64,000 bases of DNA, from positions 558,001 through 622,000 of the forward strand of contig CAVYPR010000001.1 of the NCBI GenBank assembly GCA_963770505.1, read 5' to 3'. Origin of the DNA: CAVYPR01 sp963770505. Lineage in GTDB: Bacteria; Actinomycetota; Acidimicrobiia; Acidimicrobiales; RAAP-2. The notes beneath the pieces were generated by a model. The model ran no database searches. It saw only the letters and a program-made list of their open reading frames with translations, and was not told the DNA's origin. Shown piece after piece: positions 8,498-21,722 of the stretch; within the stretch, counting starts at the first letter, position 1, and each line of letters starts with the position of its first letter. The position numbers were made by a program, and so were the translations under genes.

Positions 8498-9375
8498 GCT
8501 CGGGCATGCGCAACCCCGAGGACACGGCCGCCCTGCTGGTCGAGGTGCTGCCCTACATCCGGCGGTTCGTGGGCCGGGTGGTGGTGGTCAAGTACGGCGG
8601 CAACGCCCTGGCCGGATCGGCCGAGGGCCAGGCCGACGCCCTCACCTGCTTCGCCGAGGACGTGGTGCTCCTGCGCTCGGTCGGGCTGCTGCCGGTGGTG
8701 GTCCACGGAGGCGGCCCCCAGATCGGCGAGCTCCTCGGACGGCTGGGCATCGAGACCGAGTTCCGCGACGGCCACCGGGTGACCGACGCGGCGACGCTCG
8801 AGATCGCCCGGATGGTGTTGGTCGGCAAGGTCAACCGCGACATCGTCTCGGCCGTCAACGTGCACGGCCCACTGGCCGTCGGCCTGTCGGGCGAGGACGC
8901 CAACCTCATCACCGCCGAGCGCCGCTCGGTCTCGCTCGGCTACGTCGGCGACGTGCTGGGCATCGACCCGACGATCGTCCAGCGGCTGCTGGCCGAGGGG
9001 CTCATCCCGGTGCTGGCCACCATCGGTGCCGACCGGGCCGGGCAGGCCTACAACATCAACGCCGACACCGTGGCCGGGGCCGTGGCCGAGGCCCTGGCCG
9101 CCGAGAAGCTGATCTTCCTCACCGACGTGGAGGGCGTGCGGGCCGACCCCTCGGACCCGGCGACCCTGTGCCGCCAGCTCACCGCCGACGAGCTCGACGC
9201 GCTGGTGGCCGGCGGCGCGGCCCAGGGCGGGATGGCCCCCAAGGCGTCGGCCTGCAGCAAGGCCGTGCGCAACGGCGTCTCCCGGGCCCACATCCTCGAC
9301 GGCCGCGTGCCCCACGCCCTCCTCCTCGAGCTGTTCACCGACGGCGGGGTGGGCACGATGGTGCTGCCGACATGA
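8494..9375 (+). CDS. argB: Acetylglutamate kinase
   Basis: Phosphorylates N-acetylglutamate with ATP, the usual feedback-controlled step of arginine synthesis. The protein has 293 residues. It shows the amino-acid-kinase N-terminal motif VVVKYGGNAL, the glycine loop VVHGGGPQIG, the substrate-binding EFRDGHRVTD, and the C-terminal GGMAPKASACSKAV. The N-terminal helix before VVVKYGG (residues 1-27, ending RRFVGR) is of the kind present in hexameric, arginine-inhibited enzymes, so inhibition by arginine is likely. It is coupled to argJ and argD by 4-base ATGA overlaps at both ends. Confidence 0.97.
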   Translation: MSSGMRNPEDTAALLVEVLPYIRRFVGRVVVVKYGGNALAGSAEGQADALTCFAEDVVLLRSVGLLPVVVHGGGPQIGELLGRLGIETEFRDGHRVTDAATLEIARMVLVGKVNRDIVSAVNVHGPLAVGLSGEDANLITAERRSVSLGYVGDVLGIDPTIVQRLLAEGLIPVLATIGADRAGQAYNINADTVAGAVAEALAAEKLIFLTDVEGVRADPSDPATLCRQLTADELDALVAGGAAQGGMAPKASACSKAVRNGVSRAHILDGRVPHALLLELFTDGGVGTMVLPT

Positions 9376-10583
9376 GCGGACCGGACCGCTCGGCGCTCAT
9401 GCGCACCTACCCCGAGCCCCCGGTCACCTTCGTGCGGGGCGAGGGGTCGTACCTCTTCGACGCCGAGGGGGGGCGGTACCTGGACTTCATCAGCGGGTTG
9501 GCGGTGACCTCACTGGGCCACTCCCACCCGGCGGTGGCCTCGGCGGTGGCCGCCCAGGCGCGCACCTTGTGCCACGTCTCGAACCTCTACGGCAACGAGC
9601 TCGCCCCCGAGGTGGCCGCCACCCTCGACCGGCTGGTGGGCGGGGGGGACCGCCCGGCGGGCGGCCAGGTCTTCTTCTGCAACTCGGGCGCCGAGGCCAA
9701 CGAGTGCGCCCTCAAGCTGGCCCGCCGGTGGGCGGGGCCCGGCCGCTACGTCGTGGTCTCGGCCTGGGGATCGTTCCACGGCCGTACTTTGGCCACCCTC
9801 ACCGCCACCGGCCAGCCGGCCAAGCACGGGCCGTTCCAGCCGTTGCCCGAGGGCTTCGTCCACGTCCCCTACGACGACCTGGCGGCCCTCGACGGCGCCC
9901 TCGAGGCGCCGGCGGCGGCCGGCGTCCTGCTCGAGCCGATCCAGGGCGAGGGCGGGGTGGTGGTGCCGTCGTCGGACTACCTGGCCGGGGTGCGGGACCT
10001 GTGCCGCCAGCGCGGGGTCCTGCTCATCCTCGACGAGATCCAGACCGGCCTCGGGCGCACCGGGGAGTGGTTCGCCTTCCACGCCGCCCACCTCGAGCCC
10101 GACGTGGTGACGGTGGCCAAGGCCCTGGGCAACGGGATGCCGGTGGGGGCGTGCTGGGCCACCGCGGAGGTGGCGGCGGCCTTCGGGCCGGGCGACCACG
10201 CGTCGACCTTCGGGGGCCAGCCGCTGGCCATGGCGGCGGCCCGGGCCACCCTGGCCGTGATGGAGGAGGAGGACGTCTGCGCCCGGGCGCGCCGGGCGGG
10301 GGACGCCCTGGCCACCGGCCTGGCTGAGCTGCCCGGGGTCCGGGCGGTGCGCGGGGCCGGCCTCCTGGCGGCGGCCGAGCTGACCGGGCCCTTCGCCGGC
10401 CCGGCGGTGGCGTCCGCCCTGGAGGCCGGGCTGCTGGTCAACGCGGTGCGCCCGGACGCCGTGCGGCTGGCGCCGTCCCTGCTCGTCACCGACGGGCAGC
10501 TGGCCGAGGCCCTCTCGGTGCTCGAACGGGCGCTGGCGTGCGCCTCGTCGGTGGCCGGGGCGAGTGGGGTGGCCGGGCGGTGA
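9372..10583 (+). CDS. argD: Acetylornithine aminotransferase
   Basis: PLP enzyme converting N-acetylglutamate semialdehyde to N-acetylornithine. The 403-residue class III aminotransferase has the CNSGAEANECALKLAR phosphate-binding segment, EPIQGEGGV, the cofactor aspartate in LILDEIQTGLGRTG, and the Schiff-base lysine K250 in VAKALGNGMPVGA. The start ATG overlaps the argB stop. The C-terminus has a short Ala/Ser/Gly-rich tail. In most actinobacterial operons argF follows argD, but here argR begins directly in a GTGA overlap, with no space for argF. Confidence 0.96.
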   Translation: MSGPDRSALMRTYPEPPVTFVRGEGSYLFDAEGGRYLDFISGLAVTSLGHSHPAVASAVAAQARTLCHVSNLYGNELAPEVAATLDRLVGGGDRPAGGQVFFCNSGAEANECALKLARRWAGPGRYVVVSAWGSFHGRTLATLTATGQPAKHGPFQPLPEGFVHVPYDDLAALDGALEAPAAAGVLLEPIQGEGGVVVPSSDYLAGVRDLCRQRGVLLILDEIQTGLGRTGEWFAFHAAHLEPDVVTVAKALGNGMPVGACWATAEVAAAFGPGDHASTFGGQPLAMAAARATLAVMEEEDVCARARRAGDALATGLAELPGVRAVRGAGLLAAAELTGPFAGPAVASALEAGLLVNAVRPDAVRLAPSLLVTDGQLAEALSVLERALACASSVAGASGVAGR

Positions 10584-11122
10584 GGGTGACCAAGCACCAG
10601 CGCCAGCACCGGGTGGCCAAGCTCCTCGAGCTCCGGGCGGTGGGCAGCCAGTCTCAGCTGGTGGAGCTGCTGGCGGCCGAGGGGATCGAGGCCACCCAGA
10701 CCACGGTCTCTCGGGACCTGGAGGAGCTCGGGGCGCTCAAGGTGCGCCTGCCCGGGGGCGATACGGCCTACGCGCTGCCCGAGCTGCCGGCCCAGCAGAT
10801 CGCCCCCGGCGACCACCTGCGCCGGGTGCTCGGGGAGTGGGCGGTGGAGGTGACCAACTCGGGTGACCTGGTCGTGGTTCGTACCCCGCCGGGGTGCGCC
10901 CATGTCGTAGGCTCGGCCCTCGACCGCAGCGGCCTCGACGGGGTCCTCGGGACGGTCGCCGGCGACGACACGGTGCTGGTGGTGGTGGCCGAGCGAAGCG
11001 GCGGCCGTGCCGTCGCCGCCCACCTGGCCTCCCTGGCCGGGTTGGCCTCCCCCCGGGCCGGCACGCGGGCGGCGGCGTCGGGGCGGCCGACCAGCAAGAC
11101 GAAGAAGAAGGGCAGGGCGTGA
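10580..11122 (+). CDS. argR: Arginine repressor ArgR
   Basis: A 180-residue ArgR/AhrC-family regulator. The N-terminal winged helix (about 5-70) contains the recognition segment TQTTVSRDLEELG, and the C-terminal hexamerisation and arginine-binding domain contains GTVAGDDTVLVVV. A lysine-rich tail (TSKTKKKGRA) extends past the usual end. With bound arginine it should repress the operon, and the dyad at 6282-6303 is the obvious target. GTG 10580 overlaps the argD stop; GTG 10586 is an alternative. The stop overlaps the argG ATG. Confidence 0.95.
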   Translation: MRVTKHQRQHRVAKLLELRAVGSQSQLVELLAAEGIEATQTTVSRDLEELGALKVRLPGGDTAYALPELPAQQIAPGDHLRRVLGEWAVEVTNSGDLVVVRTPPGCAHVVGSALDRSGLDGVLGTVAGDDTVLVVVAERSGGRAVAAHLASLAGLASPRAGTRAAASGRPTSKTKKKGRA

Positions 11123-12357
11123 TGGCGAAGCGAGTGGTGCTGGCGTACAGCGGCGGGCTGGACACCTCGGTGGCCGTGCGGTGGCTGATGGAGCACCAGG
11201 GCGCCGAGGTCGTCGCCGTGGCCGTCGACGTGGGCCAGGCGGCCGACGCCGGCGGCGAGGACTGGGAGGCGATCCGCCACCGGGCCCTGGCCGCCGGGGC
11301 CGTCGAGGCCGAGGTTATCGACGCCCGCCGGGAGATGGCCGAGGAGTACTGCGTTCCCGCCGTCAAGGCCAACGCCCGCTACGAGGGCAAGTACCCGCTG
11401 GTCTCCGCCCTCTCCCGGCCGGTCATCGTGCGCCACCTGGTGGACGCCGCCCGGCGGCACGGGGCCGACGCCGTGGCCCACGGCTGCACCGGCAAGGGCA
11501 ACGACCAGGTCCGTTTCGAGGTGGGGACCCGTGCGCTCGCCCCCGACCTCGAGGTGCTGGCCCCGGCCCGGGTCTGGGGCCTCAGCCGCGAGCAGTGCGT
11601 CGAGTACGCCGCCAAGTGGGAGATCCCCATCTCGGTCACCAAGGAGAAGCTCTACTCGATCGACGAGAACCTGTGGGGCAAGGCGATCGAGTGCGGGGTG
11701 ATCGAGGACCCGTGGGCCGAGGCTCCCGACGACGTCTACACGCTGACGCGGATCACGGCCACCTCGCCCGTCGAGGCGGTGGTGGGGTTCGAGAGCGGCA
11801 CGCCGGTCTCGCTGGACGGCCGGTCGTTGCCGGTCGCCGAGCTCATCGCCGAGATCGGGAAGCTGGCCGGCTCGGCCGGGTTCGGGCGTCTCGACATGGT
11901 GGAGAACCGCCGGGTGGGGATCAAGAGCCGCGAGATCTACGAGTGCCCGGCAGCGCTGGCCCTCGTCCTCGCCCACGCCGACCTCGAGGACCTCACCCTC
12001 GAGCGCGACGTCCATCACGAGAAGGCCCGCCTCGAGCCGCGCTGGTCCGAGCTGGTGTACGACGGGATGTGGTTCTCCCCGCTCAAGCAGGCCATCGACG
12101 CCTTTGTCGAGGAGACCCAGCGCCACGTCACCGGCGAGGTCCGGCTCCGCTTCGAGCCGCCGGGCGTGGGCCGGGTGACCGGCCGGCGCAGCCCGGTCGC
12201 CCTCTACGACCACGGGCTCGCCACCTACGACGAGAGCGACACCTTCCGCCACCACGACGCCGAGGGGTTCGTCCGGCTGTGGGGGCTCTCCGTCGCCACC
12301 TGGGCCGACCGCCAGGGCGTCGGGCGGCGCCCGGGCGGGGTGGGGGAGCGGCCGTGA
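11122..12357 (+). CDS. argG: Argininosuccinate synthase
   Basis: Joins citrulline and aspartate using ATP. The 411-residue protein begins with the PP-loop nucleotide-binding motif AYSGGLDTS (residues 8-16) and contains the citrulline/aspartate-binding region HGCTGKGNDQVRFE and the conserved SIDENLWG. It belongs to the shorter type I synthases. The ATG overlaps the argR stop (TGATG) and the stop overlaps the argH GTG. Its substrate citrulline requires ornithine carbamoyltransferase, which is not in this operon. Confidence 0.97.
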   Translation: MAKRVVLAYSGGLDTSVAVRWLMEHQGAEVVAVAVDVGQAADAGGEDWEAIRHRALAAGAVEAEVIDARREMAEEYCVPAVKANARYEGKYPLVSALSRPVIVRHLVDAARRHGADAVAHGCTGKGNDQVRFEVGTRALAPDLEVLAPARVWGLSREQCVEYAAKWEIPISVTKEKLYSIDENLWGKAIECGVIEDPWAEAPDDVYTLTRITATSPVEAVVGFESGTPVSLDGRSLPVAELIAEIGKLAGSAGFGRLDMVENRRVGIKSREIYECPAALALVLAHADLEDLTLERDVHHEKARLEPRWSELVYDGMWFSPLKQAIDAFVEETQRHVTGEVRLRFEPPGVGRVTGRRSPVALYDHGLATYDESDTFRHHDAEGFVRLWGLSVATWADRQGVGRRPGGVGERP

Positions 12358-13760
12358 CGCTGTGGCAGGGGCGGCTCGGCACGGGCATGGCCGAGGAGGT
12401 GGCCGACTTCACCGTCAGCCTGCAGTTCGACCGCGAGCTGGCCGCCGACGACGTCGCCGGCTCGCGGGCCCACGTGAAGGGGCTGGGCAAGGCCGGCATC
12501 CTGGCCGACGAGGAGGTGACGGTCCTGCTGGCCGCGCTCGACAGGGTGGGCGAGGAGCTGGCGGCCGACCGACTGGCCTTCTTGCCCGACGACGAGGACG
12601 TGCACACGGCCATCGAGCGCCGGGTGACCGAGATCGCCGGCGACGTGGGGGCCAAGCTCCACACCGGGCGGAGCCGCAATGACCAGGTGGCCACGGCCCT
12701 GCGGCTGTGGTCCCGTCGCTCGCTCCTGGAGGTGGCCACCGGGGTCCTCGCCTTCGAAGAGGTGCTCCTGCGCCGGGCCCGGGAGGCGGGGGACACCTAC
12801 CTGCCGGGCTACACCCACCTGCAGCGGGCCCAGCCGGTCCTGCTCGCCCACCATCTGCTGGCCCACGGGTGGGCGCTGGCCCGCGACATCGACCGGCTGG
12901 TGGCGACCGTCGACCGACTCAACGTCTCGCCGGCCGGCGCCGGGGCCCTGGCCGGCTCCTCGCTCCCCCTCGACCCGGACTTCGTGGCCGAGGAACTGTC
13001 CTTCGCCGGGAGGTTCGAGAACTCCCTCGACGCCGTCTCGGACCGCGACTTCGTGGCCGAGGGCCTCTTCGACCTCTCCCTGCTCGGGATCCACCTCTCG
13101 AGGATGGGGGAGGAGCTGGTGCTCTGGTCGACCGAGGAGTTCGGCTTCTGCACGCTCTCCGACGCCTACGCCACCGGCAGCTCGATGCTGCCGCAGAAGA
13201 AGAACCCCGACGTGGCCGAGCTGGCCCGGGGGAAGGCCGGCCGACTCGTGGGGCACCTGACCGGCCTCCTGGTCACCTTGAAGGGCCTGCCCCTGGCCTA
13301 CAACCGGGACCTCCAGGAGGACAAGGAGCCGCTGTTCGACGCGGTGCGCCAGGTCAACCTGGCTCTGCGGGCGCTCATGGGCCTGGTGTCGACGGTGGAG
13401 TGGAACGACGACCGGATGCAGGAGGCGGCCGACGGCTCGAACGCCGCGGCCATCGACCTGGCCGAGCTGCTGGTGGTCCAGGGCATGCCCTTCCGCCAGG
13501 CCCACACGCTGGTGGGCGGGCTGGTCCGCGACTCACTCGAGCGGCACGTGCCCCTGGTCGAGCTGGTCCAGGCCCACCCCGACCTCGGTGAGGCCGCGGC
13601 CCGGCTGCTCGACCCGGGCGTGGCCGTGACCCGGCGGACCTCGCCGGGCGGCGCGGGCCCCGGGCCGGTGGCCGTCCAGCTGGAGCGGTTCGAGCGCCGG
13701 GTCGGTGTCGACCGCTCGCGCCTGGCCCTGCACCAGGAGTCCGAGCACGCCGAGCGCTGA
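12354..13760 (+). CDS. argH: Argininosuccinate lyase
   Basis: Final step, cleaving argininosuccinate to arginine and fumarate. The 468-residue protein has the fumarase/aspartase superfamily signature GSSMLPQKKNPD (275-286), the N-terminal TGRSRNDQVATALRLW substrate region and the THLQRAQPV histidine motif. GTG 12354 overlaps the argG stop. The last 56 bp overlap the N-terminal coding region of the following DNA glycosylase in another frame, so the glycosylase may be translated from the end of the arginine transcript. Confidence 0.97.
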   Translation: MTLWQGRLGTGMAEEVADFTVSLQFDRELAADDVAGSRAHVKGLGKAGILADEEVTVLLAALDRVGEELAADRLAFLPDDEDVHTAIERRVTEIAGDVGAKLHTGRSRNDQVATALRLWSRRSLLEVATGVLAFEEVLLRRAREAGDTYLPGYTHLQRAQPVLLAHHLLAHGWALARDIDRLVATVDRLNVSPAGAGALAGSSLPLDPDFVAEELSFAGRFENSLDAVSDRDFVAEGLFDLSLLGIHLSRMGEELVLWSTEEFGFCTLSDAYATGSSMLPQKKNPDVAELARGKAGRLVGHLTGLLVTLKGLPLAYNRDLQEDKEPLFDAVRQVNLALRALMGLVSTVEWNDDRMQEAADGSNAAAIDLAELLVVQGMPFRQAHTLVGGLVRDSLERHVPLVELVQAHPDLGEAAARLLDPGVAVTRRTSPGGAGPGPVAVQLERFERRVGVDRSRLALHQESEHAER

Positions 13761-14460
13761 GCCCGGGCCTCGCCCGGCCCCGGCGACGGCCGCCGCGGCC
13801 CCGGTCGACCGGCAGCTGCTCGACGCCGACCCCCTCGAGGTGGCCCCCTGGCTCCTGGGGAAGGTCCTCTCGGTCGGGGGGCGGTCGGGCCGGATCGTCG
13901 AGGTTGAGGCCTACCGGGGCGCCGCCGACCCGGCCTCCCACGCCTACCACGGTCGAACGGCGCGCAACGCCACCATGTTCGGCCGCCCCGGCCTGCTCTA
14001 CGTCTACTTCACCTACGGCATGCACTGGTGCGCCAACGTCGTCTGCGGCCCCGAGGGGGAGGCGGGGGCGGTCCTGCTGCGGGCCCTGGCGCCGCTCGAG
14101 GGGTGCGCCCAGATGAGGAAGGCCCGCACCGCCAGACCCCGCCGGGCGGCGGGGGCGGCGGCCGCCTCGGGGCCGGCCCGGCGGCCCATCGCCGACCGGG
14201 ACCTCTGCCGGGGCCCGGCCAACCTGGCCCGGGCCCTGGGGATCGACGGGGGCCACGACGGGGCCGACCTGCTCGCCCCCGGGTCCACCGGGGGCCCTAG
14301 GCTGCTCGACGACGGGACGCCGCCGCCCGCCCGGCCGGCCCGCGGCCCGCGGATCGGCCTGACCCGGGCGACCCGCCAGCGGTGGCGGTTCTGGGTGGCC
14401 GGCGACGAGTGCGTCTCGGGGCCCTCGGGACGGGCCCCGCGGCGGGCGCCGTCGCGTTGA
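13705..14460 (+). CDS. 3-methyladenine DNA glycosylase (AAG/MPG family)
   Basis: Monofunctional glycosylase that excises alkylated purines in base-excision repair. The 251-residue protein shows the AAG fold hallmarks: LEVAPWLLGKVL at the start of the domain, the catalytic region VEVEAYRG with the water-activating Glu and stacking Tyr, SHAYHGRTARNATMF, and LYVYFTYGMHWCANVVC. GTG 13705 is the only standard start upstream of the conserved N-terminus, so the gene overlaps argH by 56 bp; a shorter form from a later GTG would lose conserved residues. The central 130-160 region is a low-complexity Arg/Ala insert. Its TGA stop is part of the rRNA -35 hexamer. Confidence 0.9.
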   Translation: MSTARAWPCTRSPSTPSAEPGPRPAPATAAAAPVDRQLLDADPLEVAPWLLGKVLSVGGRSGRIVEVEAYRGAADPASHAYHGRTARNATMFGRPGLLYVYFTYGMHWCANVVCGPEGEAGAVLLRALAPLEGCAQMRKARTARPRRAAGAAAASGPARRPIADRDLCRGPANLARALGIDGGHDGADLLAPGSTGGPRLLDDGTPPPARPARGPRIGLTRATRQRWRFWVAGDECVSGPSGRAPRRAPSR

Positions 14461-14485
14461 CGGTTCTCGCCGGCCCTGCTATTGT
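14457..14485 (+). promoter_or_regulatory. rRNA operon promoter
   Basis: TTGACG at 14457-14462 (-35), a 17-nt spacer, and TATTGT at 14480-14485 (-10) form a near-consensus housekeeping sigma promoter. Transcription should start about 14492, giving a leader of roughly 320 nt before 16S. The -35 box contains the stop codon of the upstream glycosylase gene (TGA, 14458-14460). No second promoter of comparable quality was noticed in the leader. Confidence 0.8.
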
Positions 14486-14810
14486 ACGTCTCCCGCCGAA
14501 ACGGACCCTTTGGTTCGCTCGGCAGGGTCGGGAACAGCGCCTCCGGGCGGGGTTCCCCAGATTCCGGCACCTCCGCCTGATGCAGGTGCGTGCCCGGTCG
14601 TTCCTTGAAAACGGAAGAGCGAGAGCCAAAAGCCAGTGCGGGCGGCTCGGGGTGCTTCGGCACCTTGGAGTCGTACGTCAATAAGCAGTACGCAAAATGG
14701 CGGGCGCCGACCGACCTTCGGGGAGGTCGAGCCTGCCAGTCAGCCGGGCAGAGTCAAGTCCGGCTGACTCTCTGGTTCGCGGGGAGGCCCTTCGGGGCCG
14801 ATCCAAAGAC
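14486..14810 (+). other. rRNA leader with boxA-like element and 16S processing arm
   Basis: No protein gene is supported here. The leader holds a boxA-like CCTTGAAAAC (14603-14612) that recurs as CCTTGAGAAT before 23S (16627-16636). It also holds the 5' arm (14619-14638) of a stem that pairs with 16383-16402 beyond the 16S 3' end; the two arms match over 20 nt with one single-base bulge on each side. This is the expected RNase III processing stalk of pre-16S rRNA. Confidence 0.7.
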
Positions 14811-20187
<5,377 letters not shown>

Positions 20188-20190
20188 CTT

Positions 20191-20210
20191 TGCTCGTGCT
20201 CGCTCTGGAA
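20191..20210 (+). repeat. 3' arm of the 23S processing stem
   Basis: These 20 bases are a perfect reverse complement of 16636-16655. The two arms flank 23S rRNA and would form the double-stranded stalk cut by RNase III in pre-23S maturation. Confidence 0.85.
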
Positions 20211-20295
20211 CGCTCAGGGGCTGCGGCTTGCCGCTCCCTGGAGTTCCGCCGACGACCGTCCTCTTGATGAGGCTGTCCGGCGGACGAGCGCACGG

Positions 20296-20414
20296 TTTCC
20301 GGTGACCATGGCGGCGGGGAAACACCCGTACCCATTCCGAACACGGCAGTTAAGCCCGCCAGCGCCGATGGTACTTGGGGGGAGGCCCCCTGGGAGAGTA
20401 GGACGTCGCCGGGA
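20296..20414 (+). rRNA. rrf: 5S ribosomal RNA
   Basis: About 119 nt with the conserved 5S core (ACACCCGTACCCATTCCGAA, with GGAGAGTAGG-type 3' block). The terminal helix forms between CCGGTGAC at 20299-20306 and GTCGCCGG at 20405-20412, with one G-U pair. It lies about 110 bp after 23S, as the last gene of the operon. Ends are approximate. Confidence 0.92.
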
Positions 20415-20424
20415 TTTCTCTGGA

Positions 20425-20450
20425 AGGGGCCCTCACTTCGGTGGGGGCCT
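20425..20450 (+). terminator. Probable rRNA operon terminator hairpin
   Basis: A strong GC hairpin with arms around AGGGGCCCTCAC and GTGGGGGCCT and a TTCG loop, 11 bp after the 5S 3' end. There is no T-tract, so intrinsic termination would have to be of the actinobacterial U-poor type. Confidence 0.55.
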
Positions 20451-20644
20451 CGTCCGCGTTCCGGCATCGGAATCGGTTGACGGGACCGCGTCGACGAAGC
20501 TGACCGGTCCCGTGGGCCGGGGGAGCGAAGGACGTGGCGACGCCGCGTCGACGCCAATGTGGGCCGCAAATTAGGGCCGCGCAGTCGTCAATGGTCGACC
20601 GACGGAACTCGCCGGTGCCGGCGCCATCGACGTATCGTCGAGAG

Positions 20645-21439
20645 ATGGAACGGCAGGAGCTCGTCGGGAAGGTGGCCGTGGTGACCGGTGGGGCCGGTGG
20701 CATCGGCAGCGCGACGGCGCAACTGCTTGCCGCCGAGGGAGCGATGGTGGTCATCTCCGACATCGACGCCGAGCGCGGCCGCGAGGTGGCGGCGCGCCTG
20801 GGTGACGCCACCGACTTCTTCCAGACCGATGTGAGCGACCAAGACCAGGTGCAGGCCCTCGTCGAGTTCGCGGTGGAGCGATTCGGCGGCCTCGACATCA
20901 TGTTCAACAATGCAGGCATCGGCAGCCCCCTCAAGCGTTTCCTCCCGGATGATTTGGAGGACTTTTCCCGCATCATGAGTGTGAACCTCTTCGGGGTCAT
21001 CGTGGGCGCACAACGCGCGGGGCGGTACATGAAGGAGCACGGCGGCGGATCGATCATCAACAACGCCTCCATCGCAGCCGTCAACGCCGGTACCGGCATG
21101 ATCTCCTACAGGGCGTCGAAGGCCGCGGTGGCGCACGCCACCAAGTGCATGGCCATCGACCTCGCGCCCTACGGGATCCGGGTGAACTGCCTGACGCCCG
21201 CGCACATCCGCACGGCCATCACGACCTACGAGATGGGCCCGGTGCTCCGGTACATGCAGCCGTTGGAGCGCGAAGCGCAACCCGAGGATGTGGCCAACGC
21301 GGTGGTCTTCCTGGCCAGCGAGCGCGCGGCACAGGTGACGGGGATCGTGCTCCCCATCGACGGTGGCACGACGGCGGGGCCGCCGTACGCGCAGACGAAG
21401 TTGATCATGTCGACGGGGAAGGCCGACCGATCGGTCTGA
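20645..21439 (+). CDS. Short-chain dehydrogenase/reductase
   Basis: A 264-residue classical SDR using NAD(P)(H). It has the cofactor motif TGGAGGIG (14-21), the structural NNAG (88-91), catalytic Asn N114, Ser S142 and the YxxxK pair Y155/K159. An Asp at the end of beta2 (VISDID) suggests preference for NAD(H). The ATG at 20645 is preceded by TATCGT (20633-20638) with a 6-nt gap and no Shine-Dalgarno, predicting a leaderless message. It stands alone after the rRNA operon; the substrate is unknown. A 12-bp palindrome overlaps its last codons (21425-21436). Confidence 0.9.
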   Translation: MERQELVGKVAVVTGGAGGIGSATAQLLAAEGAMVVISDIDAERGREVAARLGDATDFFQTDVSDQDQVQALVEFAVERFGGLDIMFNNAGIGSPLKRFLPDDLEDFSRIMSVNLFGVIVGAQRAGRYMKEHGGGSIINNASIAAVNAGTGMISYRASKAAVAHATKCMAIDLAPYGIRVNCLTPAHIRTAITTYEMGPVLRYMQPLEREAQPEDVANAVVFLASERAAQVTGIVLPIDGGTTAGPPYAQTKLIMSTGKADRSV

Positions 21440-21538
21440 CTGAGGTCTGTTTCCTGATGTTCGGAGCGTTGCCCTGGCGCGCCAATGACGTCAACGGCTG
21501 GAGTGCTGGCGAGAGGGAACGTCCTGGACCGATCGGTC
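21425..21538. repeat. Paired 12-bp palindromes GACCGATCGGTC
   Basis: The perfect palindrome GACCGATCGGTC occurs at 21425-21436 (inside the end of the SDR gene) and again at 21527-21538, 102 bp apart. Sites of this form resemble operators of TetR-family repressors. No regulator gene is adjacent. Confidence 0.5.
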
Positions 21539-21722
21539 GGAGTGCTCGGTAGGGGACTGGAGGCGGCAGGGACCGTTGTCTTTCGGCTGGCAGTGGGGGA
21601 CAGGCGGCCTCCGAGGGTGCCACGGCAGTGTCCCGGCGGCCGACGAGCTCGAGGGCTGCGCCGTGGCCACCGACCTCATGGATGCAACCGAGCCCGAACC
21701 GTTTGTGCCCGACCCGTCCCTC

